NCBI RefSeq assembly: GCF_024464655.1 | Contig: NZ_JANHAV010000005.1 | Span: forward strand, 124,001-188,000 | Source: Halobellus inordinatus | GTDB taxonomy: Archaea; Halobacteriota; Halobacteria; Halobacteriales; Haloferacaceae | Length of the DNA: 64,000 nt | Direction: 5' to 3' | Part shown: positions 60,135 to 64,000 of the stretch, in pieces | Layout of the letters: every line of letters begins with the position of its first letter | How positions within the stretch are numbered: position 1 is the first letter of the stretch | The notes under the pieces: generated by a model | Databases searched by the model: none | What the model was told of the DNA's origin: nothing | The model's input: the letters and a program-made list of their open reading frames with translations, nothing else | Made by a program: the position numbers and the translations under genes

Positions 60135-60814
60135 GCGAGGAGACGAAGCAGGACCTCGCGGATCGGCGCGGGATGGAAACGAAAGTCTACCAGCCCGCAG
60201 AGGACTCCGGGCTCCTCGCCGCCGCCGTCGAAGCGCGTGGTCGCGGGCGGTTCCTGGAGGTTGGTACCGGCTCGGGGTGGGTCGCCGAACAGGCGGCCCG
60301 CGAGGTCGACGCCGTGACCGACGTTGTCGCGAGCGACCTCAGCCCGCACGCCTGTCGGGCGGCGCGTCGTAGGGCACTCGGCGACCGCGGTGGCGACGCG
60401 GACGAGAGTGAACAGTCTGCGATCGACGGCCGCGACGCCGCCATCTTCGACGTGGTGCGCGGGAACCTCGTCGAACCGTTCGCCGACAGTGCGTTCGACA
60501 CAGTCGCGTTCAATCCGCCGTATCTCCCAACCGATCCCGAAAACGAGTGGGGCGACTGGATGGAGCAGGCGCTCTCGGGCGGGGAGTCCGGCCGAGAACT
60601 CGTCGATCCGTTCCTCGACACCGTCGGTCGCGTCCTCGCACCCGGCGGCGTCGTCCTGTTGCTCGTGAGTTCGCTCACGGGATACGATGCTGTGATCGAC
60701 CGCGCGGAAGCGTGCGGCTTCGCCCACGAGGTCGTCGTCGAGGAGTCTTATCCGTTCGAGTCGCTCTCGGTGGTCGCGCTGACACAGACGCCACCCGACC
60801 CCGGTGAGAGATAA
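60131..60814 (+). CDS. HemK/PrmC-like (HemK2 type) class I methyltransferase
   Basis: From GTG 60131 the 227 aa protein begins MSEETKQDLADRRGMETKVY and has YQPAEDSGLLAAAVEARGRG, the SAM motif FLEVGTGSGWVAEQAAREV, and catalytic NPPYLPTDPENEW. NPPY with the EDS motif marks HemK2/Mtq2-type enzymes, which methylate the glutamine of the GGQ motif in release factor aRF1 or similar acceptors. Coupled to mscS only by position. Confidence 0.9.
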   Translation: MSEETKQDLADRRGMETKVYQPAEDSGLLAAAVEARGRGRFLEVGTGSGWVAEQAAREVDAVTDVVASDLSPHACRAARRRALGDRGGDADESEQSAIDGRDAAIFDVVRGNLVEPFADSAFDTVAFNPPYLPTDPENEWGDWMEQALSGGESGRELVDPFLDTVGRVLAPGGVVLLLVSSLTGYDAVIDRAEACGFAHEVVVEESYPFESLSVVALTQTPPDPGER

Positions 60815-60873
60815 CTAGAGCGCATTTTCTGCTTTAGCAAATATTAAGCGGCGGCATTTCGTAGCCTCTATCG

Positions 60874-61887
60874 ATGACAGAACTCGTAGCGACGACGCCC
60901 GGCCTGTTCCCGCTGCCGGACTGGGCGAAGTCGGACTTATCGGACCTCAAAGGACACCAGAAAGGCGATCTGATCTCCGGCGACGAGTCCGAAGCGATCG
61001 TCTCAACGTACGAGAACGCGCGATCGGAAGTCGTCGACGACCAGCTCGACGCCGGCCTCGACCGCGCCGTCGAGGGACAGCTCCGCTGGGACGATATGAT
61101 CGCGCACCCGCTCGCGGTCCACGACAACGTCGAGACCGGTGGCATCGTCCGCTACTACGACAACAACAACTTCTATCGCGACCCGCGCGTCGTCGACGAT
61201 CTGACTCCCTCCGGCGACGTTGCGGCCGAACTAAAACAGGCGTCCGAACTGTTGGACGGCGCCGCGCCGATGCAAGCGGTCCTCCCCGGCCCGTACTCAC
61301 TGGCCGATCTGGCGACAGACGAACACTACGGCGACGCGGAGACGTTCCTCTCGGCCATCGCGGAGTTCCTCGGCGGCGAAGTCGAGGCGTTCCCCGAGCA
61401 CGAGACGCTGTTCCTCTTAGAGCCCTCGCTCGTGGAGTCCGCACCCGACGACGACCTCGCCGAGGCCGTCCCCGAAGCGATCGACGCCGTCGCGGGCGCG
61501 ACCGACGCCGACGTCGTCGTCCACACGTACTTCGGCGCGCTCGACGAGAAGACCTACGCGCACCTGCTGGACGCAGACGTCTCGGCGGTCGGCCTCGACG
61601 TCGTCGCCGGCGACCGCGAACAGACAGTCTACAACGCCAGCGAGTACGGCGTCACCGACGACGTCGCGCTCGGCCTCTCGGACGGGCAGAACACGCTCGT
61701 CGAATCGCCCGAGACGCTCCGCGAACGCGTCGAGTGGTTCGAAGAGCAGCTTCCTGCGACCGACTTCGAGACCGTGTATCTGAGTACGAACACCGAGCCG
61801 TTCTATCTACCCGTGAACAAACACCAAGAGAAGCTCGCCGCCCTCGCTGCAGCCGCCGACCTCGACGCGGAGGTGGCTGCGGAATGA
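60874..61887 (+). CDS. MetE-like N-terminal-type protein (methionine synthase paralogue without zinc ligands)
   Basis: The 337 aa protein starts MTELVATTPGLFPLPDWAKS and has VLPGPYSLADLA, a match to the UROD/MetE barrel. At the position of the zinc Cys-His pair it has VVHTYFGALDEKTYAHLLD, with no HXC, and the C-terminus reads VYLSTNTEPFYLPVN. It is therefore probably non-catalytic as a zinc methyltransferase, or is a partner domain, as seen in split archaeal MetE pairs. TATA-like AAATATTAAG at about 60839. Overlaps the next gene by 4 bases. Confidence 0.85.
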   Translation: MTELVATTPGLFPLPDWAKSDLSDLKGHQKGDLISGDESEAIVSTYENARSEVVDDQLDAGLDRAVEGQLRWDDMIAHPLAVHDNVETGGIVRYYDNNNFYRDPRVVDDLTPSGDVAAELKQASELLDGAAPMQAVLPGPYSLADLATDEHYGDAETFLSAIAEFLGGEVEAFPEHETLFLLEPSLVESAPDDDLAEAVPEAIDAVAGATDADVVVHTYFGALDEKTYAHLLDADVSAVGLDVVAGDREQTVYNASEYGVTDDVALGLSDGQNTLVESPETLRERVEWFEEQLPATDFETVYLSTNTEPFYLPVNKHQEKLAALAAAADLDAEVAAE

Positions 61888-62948
61888 CGCGTCACGCCGA
61901 CAACCGCGAGCAGTTCCGCCCGGACGACCACGACGCCGATCACTTCCTCCTGACGACTGTCGTCGGGAGCTACCCCAAACCGAAGTGGCTCAACCGCGTG
62001 CGCGAACTCTCCGAGGACCCCGAATCGAAGTTCGACGCGGAGGACCTCGACGAAGCGCACGACGACGCGGCCCGCCTCATCACCGAGGAACACGAACGAG
62101 CGGGCCTCGACACCGTCGTCGACGGCGAGATGCGCCGTGAGGAGATGGTCGAGTACTTCGCCCACCGGATCCCCGGCTACGAGTTCAACGGCCCGGTGAA
62201 AGTGTGGGGACACAACTACTTCGACAAACCCTCGGTCGTCTCGGCGGTCGAGTACGACGAACCGTGGCTCGTCGACGAGTTCGAGTTCACCTCGAACGTC
62301 GCCACGAAGCCGGTGAAGGTTCCGATCACGGGGCCGTACACGCTCGCCCGCTGGTCGTTCAACGAGGCCTACGAGGACGAGGAAGCGCTCGCGTACGACC
62401 TCGCGGACCTCGTCAACGAGGAGATCGAGCAACTGGTCGACGCCGGCGCGCGCTACATCCAGATCGACGAACCCGCGCTGGCGACGACGCCGGACGACCA
62501 CGCGATCGTCGGCGAGTCGCTCGAACGCATCGTCGACGGCATCTCCGAGGACGTCCGTATCGGGCTGCACGTCTGCTACGGCGACTACTCGCGGATCTAC
62601 CCCGAGATCAACGACTTCCCGATCGACGAGTTCGACGTCGAACTCTGTAACGACGGCTACGAGCAGATCGACGTGTTCCAGGAGCCGGCGTTCGAGCCGG
62701 GTCTCGCGCTCGGCGTCGTCGACGTTCACGACGCGGAAGTCGAATCCGTCGAGGAGATCAAGCGCAACATCAAACAGGGACTGAAGGTCGTCCCGCCGGA
62801 GCGACTCACCATCTCGCCGGACTGCGGCGTGAAGCTCCTGCCGCGTGAGGTCGCCTACCAGAAGATCGAGAATATGGTCCAGGCCGCCCGCGAAGTCGAG
62901 GCCGAACTCGACGCCGGCGAAATCGACGTGACTGCGCCGCAGGCGTAA
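61884..62948 (+). CDS. metE: Methionine synthase, catalytic (core MetE type)
   Basis: The 354 aa protein contains LLTTVVGSYPKPKWLNRVR, the methyl-acceptor region VPITGPYTLARWSFNEAY, the substrate site DAGARYIQIDEPALATTPDD, and zinc ligands in IGLHVCYGDYSRIYP (HXC) and ISPDCGVKLLPREV. It methylates homocysteine to methionine using an as-yet-uncertain methyl donor. ATG 61884 overlaps the previous stop. The two genes together correspond to a full MetE split in two. Confidence 0.92.
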   Translation: MTRHADNREQFRPDDHDADHFLLTTVVGSYPKPKWLNRVRELSEDPESKFDAEDLDEAHDDAARLITEEHERAGLDTVVDGEMRREEMVEYFAHRIPGYEFNGPVKVWGHNYFDKPSVVSAVEYDEPWLVDEFEFTSNVATKPVKVPITGPYTLARWSFNEAYEDEEALAYDLADLVNEEIEQLVDAGARYIQIDEPALATTPDDHAIVGESLERIVDGISEDVRIGLHVCYGDYSRIYPEINDFPIDEFDVELCNDGYEQIDVFQEPAFEPGLALGVVDVHDAEVESVEEIKRNIKQGLKVVPPERLTISPDCGVKLLPREVAYQKIENMVQAAREVEAELDAGEIDVTAPQA

Positions 62949-63051
62949 TCACAGCGGCTCTGTTCGACATTTTTCTTGCCACTGCGCGTCTACTGATTGC
63001 CCGGAGTGCCGGCTTCGGACGATAAAAACTCGCGATAGCGCTGGGACGGCG

Positions 63052-63333
63052 TTACTCGGCGTCTTCGGCCTCCGCGGCGTCCTCGTCGCTATCGCTACCG
63101 CACGTAGAGCCGTATTCGAGCGCGAGGACGACGCCGCCGGCGAGCGCCGAGAGCGCCGACTGTGCGCGCGTCGCCGAGACGTACCACTCGGAGGGTTCGA
63201 GATCTTCGGGGTTCTCGTAGCCCACGAGGACGAACCGCTCGGCGAGGTCGAGGACGCGGCGCGGGAACAGCGCCCCCACGAGGCCGAAGATCATCGTCGA
63301 TGCCGCCATCAGTTTCGTACACGTACTACGCAT
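63052..63333 (-). CDS. Small hypothetical protein with hydrophobic N-terminus (93 aa)
   Basis: The protein reads MRSTCTKLMAASTMIFGLVG, then ALFPRRVLDLAERFVLVGYENPEDLEPSEWYVSATRAQSALSALAGGVVLALEYGST and an acidic end. One or two membrane helices are likely. No family is recognised. It lies between metE and ndk. Confidence 0.6.
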   Translation of the reverse strand: MRSTCTKLMAASTMIFGLVGALFPRRVLDLAERFVLVGYENPEDLEPSEWYVSATRAQSALSALAGGVVLALEYGSTCGSDSDEDAAEAEDAE

Positions 63334-63481
63334 AGCCGCGGCTAGGAACTGGTGAAAAAAGAGGGACGCGGTCGCTCCCAGTCGGTGAGAGCCGCGCGGG
63401 GCAGTCGGGCGGGGCCGACCGCGAAGCACCGCTGGCGAGCGCAGAAAGCGAGAGCGAGAGAGAAAGACGCGTGTGGCCGCG

Positions 63482-63946
63482 TTATTCGTACAGCCAGGCC
63501 GCGTCGATCCGCTCGTAGTCGAGCAGTTCGTCCTCGTCGAAGAAGAGGTCGATCTCGCGTTCGTTCGCACCCTCGTCCTCGTGGTCCGAGGCGTGGATGA
63601 CGTTGCGACCGAGGTCGAGGCCGAAGTCGCCGCGGATCGTACCGGGGTCGGACTCGGCGGGGTCGGTCTCGCCGACCATCGATCGGACCTGACGGGTCGC
63701 GTCCGCGCCTTCCCAGACCATCGCGAAGACCGGACCGGAGGTGATGAACTCGACGAGGTCGTCGAAGAACGGCTTGTCCTCGTGTTCACCGTAGTGGTCG
63801 TGTGCGAGGTCCTGGTCGATCTGGATGAACTTCCCGCCGACGAGCTTCAGACCGCGCTCTTCGAAGCGGGAGACGATCTCCCCGATCAGCCCGCGCTGGA
63901 CGCCGTCGGGCTTGACCATCACGAAGGTGCGCTCGTCGTTGCTCAC
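63482..63946 (-). CDS. ndk: Nucleoside diphosphate kinase
   Basis: The 154 aa enzyme starts at GTG 63946 ([20 protein letters not shown]) and has the phosphate loop, the catalytic His in [22 protein letters not shown] (NXXHXSD), and the C-terminal WLYE. It transfers phosphate between nucleoside di- and triphosphates. Its start overlaps the stop of the upstream L24e gene (TGA inside GTGAGC), the usual L24e-ndk order in archaea. Confidence 0.96.
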   Translation of the reverse strand: MSNDERTFVMVKPDGVQRGLIGEIVSRFEERGLKLVGGKFIQIDQDLAHDHYGEHEDKPFFDDLVEFITSGPVFAMVWEGADATRQVRSMVGETDPAESDPGTIRGDFGLDLGRNVIHASDHEDEGANEREIDLFFDEDELLDYERIDAAWLYE

Positions 63947-64000
63947 TGTTCGCCCTCGGTGGCGCCACCTGCTTCGGTCCACTCCAGATCGCGGGGCTCG
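63943..64000 (-). CDS. rpl24e: 50S ribosomal protein L24e, C-terminal end only
   Basis: The last 18 codons read [18 protein letters not shown] before TGA at 63945-63943. EPRDLEWTE is the typical end of the archaeal eL24 protein, and the gene order L24e-ndk is conserved. The window cuts off the zinc-finger part. The identification rests on this tail and the context. Confidence 0.75.
   Translation of the reverse strand, partial: EPRDLEWTEAGGATEGEQ

Noticed and set aside
1-64000. CRISPR array, rRNA operon or replication-origin repeats
   Set aside because: No regularly spaced identical repeats with unique spacers, no rRNA sequence, and no Orc1/Cdc6 gene or origin-box clusters were seen.

Overview
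This window reads as chromosomal DNA of a halophilic archaeon (class Halobacteria). The coding genes are GC-rich and encode acidic, Asp/Glu-rich proteins. Many starts look leaderless, with a TATA-like box about 25-30 bases upstream. The information-processing genes are archaeal: S13, L24e, L21e, Rpb4/RpoF, aEF1B, the L11/L1/L10/L12 set and Cbf5/TruB. Isopentenyl phosphate kinase, mevalonate kinase and a geranylgeranyl-reductase-like enzyme point to archaeal isoprenoid lipids. I cannot name the genus.

Layout. 1-11.4 kb is core: S13 (cut by the left edge), tRNA-Ser(GCU), a thioredoxin-like protein, a glutamine amidotransferase, MoaA, an Mrp/ApbC ATPase, uracil-DNA glycosylase, tRNA-Ser(UGA), then adk, an EMC3/DUF106 insertase, cmk, truB and tRNA-Pro(GGG). 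At 6.73-6.97 kb one small inverted-repeat element sits inside a second, which sits inside a third. 11.4-15.3 kb, directly after tRNA-Pro, is a decaying integrated element: several tiny zinc-finger genes carry frameshifts, one is split by a ~392 bp insertion with a 7 bp target duplication, and two toxin-antitoxin-like pairs follow. 15.4-17.6 kb is AT-richer and holds a secreted beta-helix protein and a poorly coding gap.

17.6-26.4 kb holds a coherent metabolic locus resembling the bacterial/algal ebo cluster: an alkaline-phosphatase-superfamily enzyme, an inositol-3-phosphate-synthase-type enzyme, a TatD-like hydrolase, a UbiA prenyltransferase and three xylose-isomerase-like TIM barrels. 26.4-32.8 kb has a LOV-type photosensor kinase, a lipoprotein, a wHTH/membrane pair and a geranylgeranyl reductase homologue. 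At 32.8-33.0 kb lies a candidate two-hairpin H/ACA-like RNA. Its 3' end recurs three times downstream (33.13, 34.21, 35.31 kb), delimiting two ~1.1 kb AT-rich cassettes, one of which carries a MazF-like toxin module. I regard this as the best candidate for an undescribed integration system in the window.

36-49 kb holds transporters and regulators: MFS, a bacterio-opsin-activator-like regulator, a CbiMNQO-type cobalt/nickel ECF transporter and a CaCA antiporter. It also has a RimK/retropepsin-like fusion and the two mevalonate-pathway kinases. 49.9-64 kb is core again: an M42 peptidase, the L11/L1-L10-L12 ribosomal group with an L1 leader, a zinc-finger microprotein next to aEF1B, L21e-RpoF-DUF655-KsgA, MscS, a HemK-like methyltransferase, a split MetE pair, and Ndk with the end of L24e. 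No CRISPR array, rRNA operon or complete transposase gene was seen.
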